Shown piece after piece: positions 1 to 9,141 of a stretch of 29,502 nt of DNA (within the stretch, counting starts at the first letter, position 1; every line of letters starts with the position of its first letter). The notes below the pieces were generated by a model. The model did no database searches and was not told where the DNA came from. It saw nothing but the letters and a program-made list of their open reading frames with translations. Made by a program: the position numbers and the translations under genes. The stretch covers positions 1 through 29,502 of the forward strand of contig JAEZAF010000108.1 of assembly GCA_023430545.1 (NCBI GenBank), written 5' to 3'. This stretch comes from Chloroflexota bacterium. Lineage in GTDB: Bacteria > Chloroflexota > Anaerolineae > Aggregatilineales > Phototrophicaceae.

Positions 1-98
1 GTAACATTCAATGGTCATCCGATGGGAAAATGATCATGGCATGGGACGCTGACAGCGGGGCTATCCATCTTTGGGAAATTGATCCACGAGAAGACTAA
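1..98 (+). CDS. WD40-repeat protein, C-terminal fragment
   Basis: The third frame is open from the window edge to a TAA at 96-98. The visible residues carry SSDGK, then a WDADSG turn, then the IHLWEID strand, which is the usual end of a WD40 beta-propeller blade (a D-G-K turn, then a W-D or W-E pair). Only the last blade is present, so the protein's size and role cannot be judged. It reads into a short gap before pth and may end a separate transcription unit. Confidence 0.6.
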   Translation, partial: NIQWSSDGKMIMAWDADSGAIHLWEIDPRED

Positions 99-132
99 AC
101 AAACTCTTCCTTTCCTGAGGCCTGACAACCGT

Positions 133-138
133 TACAAT
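133..138 (+). promoter_or_regulatory. possible -10 element for pth
   Basis: TACAAT lies 31 bases before the pth start, in the gap after the WD40 gene. No good -35 hexamer is visible at 16-18 bp upstream, so this is a weak assignment based on position and hexamer only. Confidence 0.25.
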
Positions 139-169
139 AGTAATCTTTCAGTGAATTTCTGAGGGTACT

Positions 170-757
170 GTGGAACGCTATCTGATTGTCGGGTTAGGGA
201 ACCCGGGCAAGGATTATGAGAATACCCGGCACAACGTCGGTTTCTGGACCATTGATGAACTTGCACGGCGCTGCGCGGTCAGTGTGACGAAACTGGAGCG
301 CAGGGCGCTGACGGCAGATGCGACGCTGGCACATAAGCGTGTCCTGCTGGCAAAGCCGCAGACCTATATGAACAGCAGCGGTGAAGCCGTCCGCCAACTG
401 ATGGACTTTTACAAAATCGACATCACGAAGCTGATCGTCATCAATGACGACATCGACATCCCGTTGGGAACGGTTCGCATCCGCAAGGAAGGCAGTCACG
501 GCGGCCAGAATGGGCTGCGCAGTGTGATTCAGCATGTTGGCTCGTCGGACTTCGCACGCATCCGCCTCGGGATTGGCCGGCCCTCTGGCCGCAAGGACCC
601 CTCTGGGCATGTGCTGGGGCCATTCAGAGGTGACGATGAGATCACGGCGCGTCAGATGGTGGACCGTGCCGCGAATGCAGTTGAGACGTGGTTAACTGAT
701 GGTATTGAACTGGCAATGACACGCTGGAATGGCAGTGTGATTGAGCCTCTTCGCTAG
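170..757 (+). CDS. pth: peptidyl-tRNA hydrolase
   Basis: Hydrolyses the ester bond of peptidyl-tRNAs released from stalled ribosomes, recycling tRNA in the cytoplasm. The 195-residue length is normal for bacterial Pth. The N-terminal GLGNPG, the TRHNVGF signature with catalytic His21, the KPQTYMN segment with Asn68, the INDDID loop holding the partner Asp, and GGQNG with Asn114 are all present, close to E. coli numbering. Translation starts at GTG 170, preceded by GAGG at 161-164 with a 5-base spacer; no in-frame ATG lies near. It stands alone, 109 bases before the histidine kinase gene. Confidence 0.97.
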   Translation: MERYLIVGLGNPGKDYENTRHNVGFWTIDELARRCAVSVTKLERRALTADATLAHKRVLLAKPQTYMNSSGEAVRQLMDFYKIDITKLIVINDDIDIPLGTVRIRKEGSHGGQNGLRSVIQHVGSSDFARIRLGIGRPSGRKDPSGHVLGPFRGDDEITARQMVDRAANAVETWLTDGIELAMTRWNGSVIEPLR

Positions 758-866
758 TCAGTTTTGCCAGCGGGTTTCTACCGTTAGCAGCTTGTCATCA
801 ATCATCCCAAAACACCGCCAGACGTACAGCCAATCGGTGCTGTCACGTATTATGGAGACTTAGTCT

Positions 867-3800
867 ATGCAGTTCATCTCGAAATGGCTTCAGCCCATCC
901 TCAAACGGCTTCCGGGTCAGCAGTCGGGTGCAGATGCCGCTTCTTCCCCCAACGGAACGTCGTCTGACCAGAAAGACGGCCCAGTGCGCAGCCATGCGGA
1001 TATTACCCGTCAGTTTGCGCGTATTCAGGCGGATGACCTGCCCAAGCGCTATGAACAGGTCGTCACGGAGCTGGAGCACTCGGTTGCGCGTGCCGAGTCG
1101 ATTGTGCGGGTGGCGATCAGCGGTTTCATGACCATTTCAGCAAGTGAGCTGATTATCGAAACGGTGAATCCGATTGGCGCTCAGATCCTGGGCTATACCC
1201 CGCAGGATCTGATCGGGAAACCGCTCAGCATGCTGTTTGATCGAAGCTCGATGGGCGAGGCGGCCAATCTCTCCACCAGTGAACTGCTCCAGCTTACCCG
1301 CGAACGGGCACACGAAGTCGCCATGCAGGGTGAAATGCTGCAAACCACCGGTACACGGCGCAGTGGTGAGCGTTTTCCGATGGAGTACCGTATCGCAGAA
1401 GTCAAAACCCCCAAGGATCACTTCTTTATCATCACCTTCCGCGACATCACAGCACGTGTTCAGGCCGAGGCCAAACAGAAGGAACGCGAAATCTACTTTC
1501 GCCGCCTGATCGAAAATTCGATGGATATGATTATCATCGTGGATCAGAATACGATGTTCTCGTATGTCAGCCCATCGGCAATGCGGATTCTGGGTTATGA
1601 GCCTGAAGAACTGGTCGGGCAACCCTTCCTGAATTACGTTCATCAGGAAGATGTCTATACGGCTGTGCAGAAAATGACCACCGTCCCACCTGACGCAGAT
1701 CCGATCAGGACACAGGGAAGCAATATCGAATATCGGATACGGGCTAAGGACGGAAGCTGGCGCTGGCTTCAGGCGGTCTCTACCAATCTGCTGGATGATC
1801 CGATCGTCAATGGCATCGTGTCCAATCTGCGTGACATCACCTGGCAGCGTGAAGCAGAAGAAAAGCTGCGCACCAGTGAAGCTAATCTGCATGCCATGAT
1901 CGAAAACACGCAGGACAATGTCTGGCTGCTTGATAATGATCTGCACCTGATTGCTGTCAACACCGGCTTTAAAGCGGTTTACAAGTCACTTTACAGCAAG
2001 GATGCTAATATCGGGACGTACTTCTATGATCTCCTGCCGCCTCACCGTCACGAATTCTGGAAAGATGCCTACGATCGCGCCTTGAATGGTGAAGTCGTCA
2101 AGGTCGAAAGATCTTATAAACCAGACACTGGGCAATTTGATCTGGAAGTCACCATCACGCCGATCTTCAACAGCGCTGGGCAGGTCACCGGACTGTCCTG
2201 TCGTGGGCACGACATCACCGACCTGAAGCAGACGGAACGTGAACTTCAGGCGGCAAAAGATGCAGCCGAGGCCGCGAATCGAGCCAAAAGCTCGTTCCTC
2301 GCCAATATGAGCCACGAACTGCGCACACCGCTGAACGCGATCATCGGCTACAGTGAAATGCTGGAAGAAGAGGTTGCCGAGTTGGGGAACGAGGATCTGA
2401 TCCCTGACCTGCGCAAGATCCAGTCGGCAGGGAGTCATCTGCTCGATCTGATCAATAACGTACTCGATCTGTCCAAGATTGAAGCCGGACGCATGGAACT
2501 CTACCTCGAATACTTCGAAGTAGAAGATATGCTGCGCTCGGTGATCATGACAGTGGATCCACTGGTGAGCGCGAACAGCAATAAGCTGAACATCAATATG
2601 GATCATCCCGGCGTGATGTATGCCGACGTGCTGAAGGTGCGGCAGACACTGGTGAATCTGGTGAGCAATGCGGCCAAGTTCACCGAAAACGGTGAGGTCT
2701 CTCTGCACATCACCCGCGAACATAATCAGGGTGAAGACTGGATTATCTTCCGCATTCAGGATACCGGTGTCGGTATGTCGGAAGCACAGGTCGATTCGAT
2801 CTTCAACGAATTTCAGCAGGCCGACAGCTCTACCACCCGCCGTTATGGGGGCACCGGCCTCGGCCTGACCATCAGCCGCCGCCTGTGCAAGATGATGGGT
2901 GGTGATATCGCTGTCGAAAGTCAGGAGGGCGTGGGGACCACCTTTACGGTAACACTGCCCGCCATTGTCAAATCCAACCTGATCTCGGAAGATGCACCCC
3001 GTATCCATGTGCCGCCGGATGTCTCTACTGCTGTCCAGGTGATGGAAGCAGCACAGCGCAATGGGATCGTGCTGGTCGTGGATGACAATCCACAGGTGCG
3101 CGAACTGATCGCACGGACGCTTACGCGGGAAGGCTTTGCGGTCGAAACCGCCATCAATGGTGTTGATGGGCTGGAGAAGGCACGCCTGCTTCGCCCGGAT
3201 GCGATCACACTGGATGTGATGATGAATCAGATGGACGGCTGGACGATGCTGACGCATCTGAAATCCGACCCTGGTCTATCGAATATCCCGGTCATTATGG
3301 TGACAATCCTCGATGATCGGACACGCGGCTTTACACTCGGTGCCACCGAATACCTGACCAAGCCAATTGACCGCAGCCGTCTGGTCGAAGTCCTCAGCCG
3401 CTACCGCCGCGTGCCCAAACTCTCGACTTCGACTGTGCCTGTCGTCAGTGAGCCATCCTCGTCCATTCTTGCGCCGCAGGACGATGAAGACAGTACCCAG
3501 CCTGAAGGCAGCAGCCCGGACACGGACTCTCTCGGGCGTATTCTGGTGGTGGAAGATCACAGTGCGTCAAGGCTTCTGCTTTCCAGAATGCTGAGTTCTG
3601 AAAACTGGCAGATTGATGAAGCCGATAATGGGCTGGTCGCATTACGGATGATTGAGGCGAATATCCCCGATGTCATTCTGCTGGACCTGATGATGCCGGA
3701 GATGGATGGCTTTACCCTCGCAGGTGAGCTTCAGCGCAATCCGCTGTGGCGGGAAATCCCGGTCATTATCATCACAGCGCTTGACCTGACCGAGGAAGAT

Positions 3801-3938
3801 CGGGCAAGGTTGAATGGCAATGTGATTGACGTTATCATGAAAAATGCCACGCATTCCGAAGAACTTTTGAACATGCTGCGTCAACTGATCGATAAGTGCA
3901 TCCGACAACAGCCGCGCAGTCAAAGTGACGAAACATAG
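867..3938 (+). CDS. hybrid sensor histidine kinase: three PAS domains, HisKA, HATPase, two receivers
   Basis: Soluble hybrid kinase of 1023 residues with no membrane segment or signal peptide, so it probably senses a cytoplasmic cue. Order: PAS at about 76-195, 208-335 and 341-456; HisKA with the H-box MSHELRTPLNA and phospho-acceptor His483; HATPase about 585-698 with N-box (NLVSNAAKF), DTGVGM and GGTGLGL; receiver 1 about 725-840 with Asp783 and Lys832 (TKP); receiver 2 about 885-1005 with Asp940 and Lys992. In receiver 2 the usual K-P is K-N, a pattern I recall from other terminal receivers of large hybrid kinases. There is no HPt domain, so the relay must continue in another protein. ATG 867 has GGAG at 854-857. 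The gene is followed after 14 bases by a stand-alone receiver, its likely partner. Confidence 0.95.
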   Translation: MQFISKWLQPILKRLPGQQSGADAASSPNGTSSDQKDGPVRSHADITRQFARIQADDLPKRYEQVVTELEHSVARAESIVRVAISGFMTISASELIIETVNPIGAQILGYTPQDLIGKPLSMLFDRSSMGEAANLSTSELLQLTRERAHEVAMQGEMLQTTGTRRSGERFPMEYRIAEVKTPKDHFFIITFRDITARVQAEAKQKEREIYFRRLIENSMDMIIIVDQNTMFSYVSPSAMRILGYEPEELVGQPFLNYVHQEDVYTAVQKMTTVPPDADPIRTQGSNIEYRIRAKDGSWRWLQAVSTNLLDDPIVNGIVSNLRDITWQREAEEKLRTSEANLHAMIENTQDNVWLLDNDLHLIAVNTGFKAVYKSLYSKDANIGTYFYDLLPPHRHEFWKDAYDRALNGEVVKVERSYKPDTGQFDLEVTITPIFNSAGQVTGLSCRGHDITDLKQTERELQAAKDAAEAANRAKSSFLANMSHELRTPLNAIIGYSEMLEEEVAELGNEDLIPDLRKIQSAGSHLLDLINNVLDLSKIEAGRMELYLEYFEVEDMLRSVIMTVDPLVSANSNKLNINMDHPGVMYADVLKVRQTLVNLVSNAAKFTENGEVSLHITREHNQGEDWIIFRIQDTGVGMSEAQVDSIFNEFQQADSSTTRRYGGTGLGLTISRRLCKMMGGDIAVESQEGVGTTFTVTLPAIVKSNLISEDAPRIHVPPDVSTAVQVMEAAQRNGIVLVVDDNPQVRELIARTLTREGFAVETAINGVDGLEKARLLRPDAITLDVMMNQMDGWTMLTHLKSDPGLSNIPVIMVTILDDRTRGFTLGATEYLTKPIDRSRLVEVLSRYRRVPKLSTSTVPVVSEPSSSILAPQDDEDSTQPEGSSPDTDSLGRILVVEDHSASRLLLSRMLSSENWQIDEADNGLVALRMIEANIPDVILLDLMMPEMDGFTLAGELQRNPLWREIPVIIITALDLTEEDRARLNGNVIDVIMKNATHSEELLNMLRQLIDKCIRQQPRSQSDET

Positions 3939-3952
3939 GAGAATAACATAGT

Positions 3953-4360
3953 ATGCCGAAAATCCTTGTCGTGGAAGACAATGAAATGAATCTGGACATG
4001 CTTTCGCGACGGCTGACGCGACGTGGGTATGAGATTATTGTTGCGCAGGATGGCATGACGGGAGTCAAACGCGCCGCAGGTGACCAACCGGATCTGATTC
4101 TGATGGATATGAGCCTGCCGATCCTTGATGGATGGGAAGCGACACGCCGCCTTAAGAGCAATGCCAATACCAAAGAGATCCCGATTATCGCCCTCACGGC
4201 CCATGCGATTTCGGGCGATCGCGAAAAGTGTCTGGCGGTTGGCTGTGACGAATACGAGAGCAAACCGGTGAAGTTTCCGGATCTGATCGCCAAGATCGAG
4301 CAGTTCATTGGGCCGGGTGACAATCCGGAAGGTATTACCAAGACCAATCCACGGGAATAG
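3953..4360 (+). CDS. single-domain response regulator, DivK/CheY-like
   Basis: A 135-residue receiver with no output domain. It has the acidic pair Glu8/Asp9, phospho-acceptor Asp52 in LMDMSLP, Thr82 in ALTAHA and Lys104 in SKPV, so it should be phosphorylatable. The pattern ALTAHAISGDREKCLAVGCD matches the DivK-like class used as phosphorelay intermediates. It starts 14 bases after the hybrid kinase (AGGAG-like sequence in the gap) and ends 2 bases before the alkD-like gene, so all three are probably translated from one message. Without an effector domain it must act by protein contact; the kinase upstream is the obvious phosphodonor (inference). Confidence 0.93.
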   Translation: MPKILVVEDNEMNLDMLSRRLTRRGYEIIVAQDGMTGVKRAAGDQPDLILMDMSLPILDGWEATRRLKSNANTKEIPIIALTAHAISGDREKCLAVGCDEYESKPVKFPDLIAKIEQFIGPGDNPEGITKTNPRE

Positions 4361-4362
4361 AC

Positions 4363-5124
4363 TTGTCTCTATCAGACAACACATCAGCCGGGAACAAAGG
4401 ACAGCCAGCAGGTCAGCCCATACCGCCTATTGATGAGATCCGCGCCTTTCTCCAACAGCGCCCACAGGAATTGCCCCGAGCACGAACTGATGCAGACTCA
4501 GGCCGTCTTATGTATGGCTGGTCCGTACCTGCACAACGCGATTTCATACGGACATGGATCAGGGCAAAGGGTGCCACCCTCGACTTCGAAGGATGGCTCG
4601 ATCTGCTCAACAGCCTATATCACGGGCAATCGGTCGAAGAAAAAACCATCACCGGTATGCTGTTGAGCCGCTTTCCGGCCTTTCGTCAGCGGTTAGCGGT
4701 CGAACGGTTGGACCAGCTTGAACACTGGCTGGGACAGCTTGTGGGATGGAAAGAAGTTGACAGCACCTGTCAATCGGTGTTCAGTGTGGATGATCTGAAT
4801 GCCAACTGGGAAGGATGGCAGTTGTTGTTGCGCCGCCTCAGCGCGGATGAGAACATCAATAAACGGCGTGCAGCGCTGGTGTTGCTGGTCCTGCCAGTGC
4901 GCGGCCAGGAGGGGCACTTTTTCACGCTTGCGATTGAACTGCTTGAGCGTCTTCATCACGAAAAAGACAAGCGCATCAGTAAGGCGGTTTCATGGCTGCT
5001 GAGAGAAGCGGCCAGCCAGCATGGAGAGGGTGTTCGGGAATTTATGAGCACACATCAGGCTTCCCTTCCTGCTTTTGTCATCCGTGAAGTAACAACCAAG
5101 CTCGACACCGGTAAAAAACGTTAG
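4363..5124 (+). CDS. DNA alkylation repair protein, AlkD-like HEAT-repeat glycosylase
   Basis: AlkD-family proteins excise positively charged alkylated bases (3-methyladenine, 7-methylguanine) without base flipping, using a HEAT-like helical superhelix. In the 253 residues I see an N-terminal YGWSVPAQRDFIR helix, Trp129 and Asp133 in GWKEVD, Arg168 in NKRRAALV, and a C-terminal KAVSWLLREAA helix with Trp211. The spacing W-4-D-35-R equals that of Bacillus cereus AlkD W109/D113/R148, with W211 standing for W187, so the active site looks intact. The first 40 residues are a Gly/Pro/Gln-rich extension. The start is TTG at 4363, two bases after the receiver stop, implying translational coupling; a later start is possible because no internal ATG lies before Met50. 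Family assignment is from motif recall. Confidence 0.78.
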   Translation: MSLSDNTSAGNKGQPAGQPIPPIDEIRAFLQQRPQELPRARTDADSGRLMYGWSVPAQRDFIRTWIRAKGATLDFEGWLDLLNSLYHGQSVEEKTITGMLLSRFPAFRQRLAVERLDQLEHWLGQLVGWKEVDSTCQSVFSVDDLNANWEGWQLLLRRLSADENINKRRAALVLLVLPVRGQEGHFFTLAIELLERLHHEKDKRISKAVSWLLREAASQHGEGVREFMSTHQASLPAFVIREVTTKLDTGKKR

Positions 5125-5324
5125 TGCCGCTGGTGATCGGCAGTCGCCTGGGACAGCATCACACAGGGGAATGTCGAGCAGGCACGGCTCATATCCTTCG
5201 CCGTTGAATATGATCCTCATGGGTTACAGACCCCGGTTTGCGTTATGCTGAAAGGCATTGGAGACTGACGCCTCTCAGTCAAACGGGTCGTTCTCCACTC
5301 TGTAACCCTTCAACAGGATTGTTT

Positions 5325-7751
5325 ATGCGCCTCACTCGTCTCATCGCCATGCTGCTGGCGGTCGAAATCCTCTTTCTCGGCGGTAGTGCATATTATCAAC
5401 TGGTCTTCCCGGTGCGGGTGATGCATCACATCCTCATCACGGTGGTACTGGTGTTGTGGCTGCTGCTGCGCCTGAAAAACAGACAGGGACTGCCGCATAC
5501 GCCGCTCAACATCCCGCTGTTTGCTGCCGCTGCCGTCTGGGTGATGTCAGCCGTGATGAGCGATGATCCACGCATGGCCTTCGAAAACCTGTGGTTCCTG
5601 TTTACGCATCTGGTTTTCTTCTGGATTTTCGCAGACCTGATCCAGCGGCGGCAGCAGCGTCTGCTGTTTGAAGTCCAGTTTATCGCTGCGGCGCTGGTGC
5701 TGATGCTGAGCGCACTTGAACTGGCTTCATGGTATTTCGGACTCGGTATTATCCCCGGCACCTCGATTGGCTGGGCCGAAACGACCGGACTGCCCTATAT
5801 CGCGCCTCGGCTGGCACTCGCACTGAATATCAGCACGCTGCTGGCCGGATATGCTGCCCCACTCGTGATCGTCACGGCTGGATGGGCGCTGACTGCACGC
5901 AGACCGTACCGGGTCGCCCTGTGGCTGTTATCCGCTGGCCTGCTGATCGTGCTGATCCTGACCTTCTCACGCGGGGGGCTGCTGTCACTGGCGGCCGGAA
6001 CAGGGGTGCTGCTGGTCTTACAGATCTGGAATGGGATACTGCTCCGCGACCGCTTTCGCAGTCCGGCATTCGGGCGTGCCCTTGCGATCAGTCTGCTGGC
6101 CGCCGGAGCTGCCGCTGTGGTGCTGGTGGTCGTCATTATGGGCAGCTCATCACGGACCAGCGGCGATCAGGTGCGCGTCGATATGTGGCGTGCTTCACTG
6201 GTGATGGCATCCGATTATCCCGCGCTGGGTGTTGGGACAACCCAGTATGGCCGCGCCCTCCGTGAATATCGCACACCCGAACTGGCAAGGGATCGTCTGG
6301 CCTCGGCGCATAATGCCTATCTCAACACACTGGCAGAGACCGGCATCGTCGGGCTGACTGTCAGCGCGTGGCTGGGTGGATGTCTGCTGCTGGCATGGTG
6401 GCGTCAGCGTCAGACAGCAGCGGGTGGACGGCGCTTCCGCCTCGATGTGGCCTTTGCCGCCCTGATCGGGCTGAGTGTTCACAGTCTGCTGGATGTCTTC
6501 ACCGTGACGCCGGTCGTGCTGCTGATCGCACTGCTGGCCGCTTACTGCACGGTCGAACCCATTTCCGCGCTGCTGGAGCCGCGCAGCCCCCGCCGCATCG
6601 AGCGCATCGGTGCGGTCATCGCGCTGATCGTTATCGTGGGCTACGGGCTGTGGTTCGCCATCATGGACACCGCCCAGAGCCGCTATCAGGCCAGCCTGAA
6701 CGACGAAAACGACGCGATTGAGCAGGTGCAGTCCGCCATCAGCCTTGACCCGAATCTGCGGCTGTATGCGCTTCATCTAGTCCAGCTTGAAGCAGAACAG
6801 GCGGAGTCTCCGGCAGAAGCAGCGGTGCTGTACGAACATGCCCTCTCGCTTGAACCGACATGGGATACCGGCTGGATGACACTGGCCGCTTATCGCGAAC
6901 AGGCAGGTGATACCAACGGCGCGCTGGCCGCGCTGGATACTGCACGTCAGATCAACCCACTGACAGCGGCTTCGCTGCAATGGGCGCGACTGGCTGAAGC
7001 GGTCAGCGGCGCGGATCAGGCGGAGATTGTAGACGCCTATCACCTGTATCTGCGGACCACAGAACCATTTTCACTACCACTGTCGGATTTCTGGCAGGCG
7101 ACACCGCTGCGCACCGAAGCCCTCGAACGGTACATCCCTCTGTTACCGCTTGACCGGCGCTATCGTGTGCTGCGTGTAATCGATGCAGAACGTGCGGCTG
7201 ACGCTGTGCCATCCGAACCGGCGACTGCCGCCGAGTGGTGGGTTGTCGGCGAAGACGCGCTGCAAAACGGGGAGAACGCCGCCGCCCTGACCGCCTTTGA
7301 CCGTGCGATCCAGCTTCAGCGGACCAACGGCGACTACTACGTCTCACGGGCAAAAGCAAAAATGGCGCTGAGTGACTTCACCGGAGCCGAGCGCGATCTT
7401 GATCTGGCACAGCTCCTCGGCACACTGGACGAATATCCGAATGCGGTTCGGGCAGCCCTGACCGATGATCCCGCGATGCGGGAGCAGCTTCTTGCTGGCG
7501 CATTACCACCCAGGAGTGTCCCGCAGGAATTTGCAGGTGTGCTGTATGGCCGTCCAGCCAGCTTCGATCTGCCGGTGACCATGCGTCCACCCGGCCCCGG
7601 ACATCAGGTGATGCTGCCGTGGTATGAAATCGCGGAAAGCAGCCTCGCGCAGGGGGATATCGAACGGGCGCAGCGTGTCTATCAGGCGATTATCGAATAC
7701 GCCCCGGACGAGGCCGAAGCCGCAGACCGGCTGGCCGAGTTAAGCCGATAG
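5325..7751 (+). CDS. O-antigen ligase family (Wzy_C) membrane protein with C-terminal TPR domain
   Basis: An 808-residue polytopic membrane protein. Residues 1 to about 430 hold around ten hydrophobic segments. Between the later ones is the Wzy_C loop, with DMWRASLVMASDYPALGVG and, near residue 328, the AHNAYLNTLAETGIVGL signature shared by O-antigen ligases and polymerases. The remaining half is soluble and carries tetratricopeptide-like helices (LYEHALSLEPTWDTGWMTL; GENAAALTAFDRAIQLQ; GDIERAQRVYQAIIEYAP). It probably joins or exports a surface polysaccharide; substrate unknown. ATG 5325 is preferred over an in-frame ATG at 5238 because AGGA lies at 5315-5318 and hydrophobic sequence begins at once. 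No glycosyltransferase genes surround it. Its last 12 bases overlap the convergent aminotransferase gene. Confidence 0.88.
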   Translation: MRLTRLIAMLLAVEILFLGGSAYYQLVFPVRVMHHILITVVLVLWLLLRLKNRQGLPHTPLNIPLFAAAAVWVMSAVMSDDPRMAFENLWFLFTHLVFFWIFADLIQRRQQRLLFEVQFIAAALVLMLSALELASWYFGLGIIPGTSIGWAETTGLPYIAPRLALALNISTLLAGYAAPLVIVTAGWALTARRPYRVALWLLSAGLLIVLILTFSRGGLLSLAAGTGVLLVLQIWNGILLRDRFRSPAFGRALAISLLAAGAAAVVLVVVIMGSSSRTSGDQVRVDMWRASLVMASDYPALGVGTTQYGRALREYRTPELARDRLASAHNAYLNTLAETGIVGLTVSAWLGGCLLLAWWRQRQTAAGGRRFRLDVAFAALIGLSVHSLLDVFTVTPVVLLIALLAAYCTVEPISALLEPRSPRRIERIGAVIALIVIVGYGLWFAIMDTAQSRYQASLNDENDAIEQVQSAISLDPNLRLYALHLVQLEAEQAESPAEAAVLYEHALSLEPTWDTGWMTLAAYREQAGDTNGALAALDTARQINPLTAASLQWARLAEAVSGADQAEIVDAYHLYLRTTEPFSLPLSDFWQATPLRTEALERYIPLLPLDRRYRVLRVIDAERAADAVPSEPATAAEWWVVGEDALQNGENAAALTAFDRAIQLQRTNGDYYVSRAKAKMALSDFTGAERDLDLAQLLGTLDEYPNAVRAALTDDPAMREQLLAGALPPRSVPQEFAGVLYGRPASFDLPVTMRPPGPGHQVMLPWYEIAESSLAQGDIERAQRVYQAIIEYAPDEAEAADRLAELSR

Positions 7752-8939
7752 CGCCGGGACGGGGCTGACCGTGTGTATAAAACCATGCGCCTGCATGAAG
7801 CGGGCCATACGTTCCAGCGCACGCTCAATACTGGCATAGCTGTTGGTATAACTGGCGCGGATAAAACCGGTGCCGCTTTCACCGAAGGCGCTGCCGGGGA
7901 TGATGGCAACCCGTGCTTCGTGTAACATCAGTTCACAGAACTGTTCATCACTCAGGCCGGTGCCCTCGATGGATGGGAAGGCATAGAACGCCCCACGCGG
8001 TTCAAAGCACGTCATCCCGATGCTGTTGAAACCGTTCACGATCAGACGGCGGCGGCGGTCGTATTCCTGACGCATATGCTCGACATCGCCTTCGCCGTGC
8101 AGCAGGGCTTCCACCGCCGCTGCCTGACTCATCGTGGGGGCGGACATGATCAGATACTGGTGCAGCTTGCGCATCCCTTCCATGATTCCGACCGGCGCGG
8201 TGGCATATCCGATGCGCCAGCCGGTCATGGCATAGGATTTGCTTAACCCACTCAGGCGGATAGTGCGCTCATACATCCCCGGCAGACCGGCGAAGTTGAT
8301 ATGCGTGGTGTCGTAAACCAGACGCTCATAAATTTCGTCGGAGATCACCACCAGATCGTGCTTCTCCGCCACCGCTGCGATTTCCTGCATCCGGCTGAGC
8401 GTCAGCACTGCGCCGGTGGGGTTACTGGGATAGCTCAGCAGGATCGCTTTGGTGCGTGGGGTGATACGTGCTTCGAGATCTGCACCGGTGACTTCAAAGC
8501 CGTTTTCAACATAGGTCGGCACCATCACCGGCACCGCCCCGGCCATCTCCACCGCGGCCGGATTCGCGACAAAGCACGGCTCAATCACCAGCACTTCGTC
8601 ACCCGGATCACAGATCGCTTTCAGTGCCAGATAAAACGCCTCGCTGACGCCGACCGTCACCAGCACTTCACATGCGGGATCATAATGCAGGCCGTACCGC
8701 TGCTGGATATGCTGGCTGATCGCTTCGCGCAGGGCAGACATCCCGGAATTGCTGGTATAACCGGTCTGACCGGCACGCATGGACTGCACCGACGCGTCGA
8801 TGATATGCGCGGGAGTCGCAAAATCCGGCTCACCAATACCGAGGGTAATCACATCGTCCATCGTGGCCGCAATATCAAAATAGCGGCGGATGCCGGACGG
8901 ACGCATGGCCTGTGTGGATTTCGAAAGGTAGCTGCGCAT
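7740..8939 (-). CDS. PLP-dependent class I/II aminotransferase (aspartate aminotransferase-like)
   Basis: Fold-type I aminotransferase of 399 residues, a typical length. It has the N-terminal ITLGIGEPDF substrate loop, the SNPTG motif with Asn173 contacting PLP, DEIY with Asp201 and Tyr204, and the Schiff-base lysine Lys234 in GLSKSYAMTGWRIGY. Near the C-terminus FIRASYTNS supplies the arginine that binds the substrate carboxylate. The family transfers amino groups between amino acids and 2-oxoacids; the acceptor cannot be read from sequence. The ATG at 8939 fits the usual family N-terminus. The gene is convergent with the O-antigen ligase gene, overlapping 12 bases with no terminator between, and divergent from the M23 gene. 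Confidence 0.92.
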   Translation of the reverse strand: MRSYLSKSTQAMRPSGIRRYFDIAATMDDVITLGIGEPDFATPAHIIDASVQSMRAGQTGYTSNSGMSALREAISQHIQQRYGLHYDPACEVLVTVGVSEAFYLALKAICDPGDEVLVIEPCFVANPAAVEMAGAVPVMVPTYVENGFEVTGADLEARITPRTKAILLSYPSNPTGAVLTLSRMQEIAAVAEKHDLVVISDEIYERLVYDTTHINFAGLPGMYERTIRLSGLSKSYAMTGWRIGYATAPVGIMEGMRKLHQYLIMSAPTMSQAAAVEALLHGEGDVEHMRQEYDRRRRLIVNGFNSIGMTCFEPRGAFYAFPSIEGTGLSDEQFCELMLHEARVAIIPGSAFGESGTGFIRASYTNSYASIERALERMARFMQAHGFIHTVSPVPALSA

Positions 8940-9048
8940 CGTGTCTTATCCCATCATGGGGTGGATCATCAGGTCAGAGAACAGCGTCAATCCTAGCACA
9001 CAGTGATGGATATTCACCCGCTTACAGCGCGAAAAGTGGCTGAATTTA

Positions 9049-9065
9049 TCCTACACAGTGTAGGA
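9049..9065. promoter_or_regulatory. 17-bp perfect palindrome, candidate operator
   Basis: TCCTACAC and GTGTAGGA are exact inverted arms around a single central A, in the 224-base gap between the divergent aminotransferase and M23 genes. A short perfect dyad in a divergent control region is typical of a dimeric repressor site. It lies just upstream of a possible -35 TTGATC (9074-9079) paired with TATGAA (9097-9102) at 17 bp. No regulator gene is adjacent. Confidence 0.45.
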
Positions 9066-9141
9066 AAACGAAGTTGATCGTTGTCCGACCTCCAGTTATG
9101 AATTAGGATTCGACAGGCATATGGTGTAACCAACCTACTGG

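Noticed and set aside
1137..3257. Long minus-strand readings (269 and 423 residues) opposite the hybrid kinase
   Set aside because: They are antisense to a fully motif-bearing gene, show no domains, and are rich in His, Arg and Cys as expected of a shadow frame.
3837..3860. Receiver 2 of the hybrid kinase considered non-functional because K-P is K-N
   Set aside because: The acidic pocket, Asp940, Thr and Lys992 remain, and terminal receivers with this variation are familiar.
5171..5251. 26-codon plus-strand ORF (ATG at 5171) before the O-antigen ligase gene
   Set aside because: The purine-rich AGGGGA abuts the ATG without a usable spacer and there is no recognisable product.
5238..5324. Upstream in-frame start for the O-antigen ligase gene
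   Set aside because: The extra 29 residues are polar and precede a better ATG with AGGA at normal distance.
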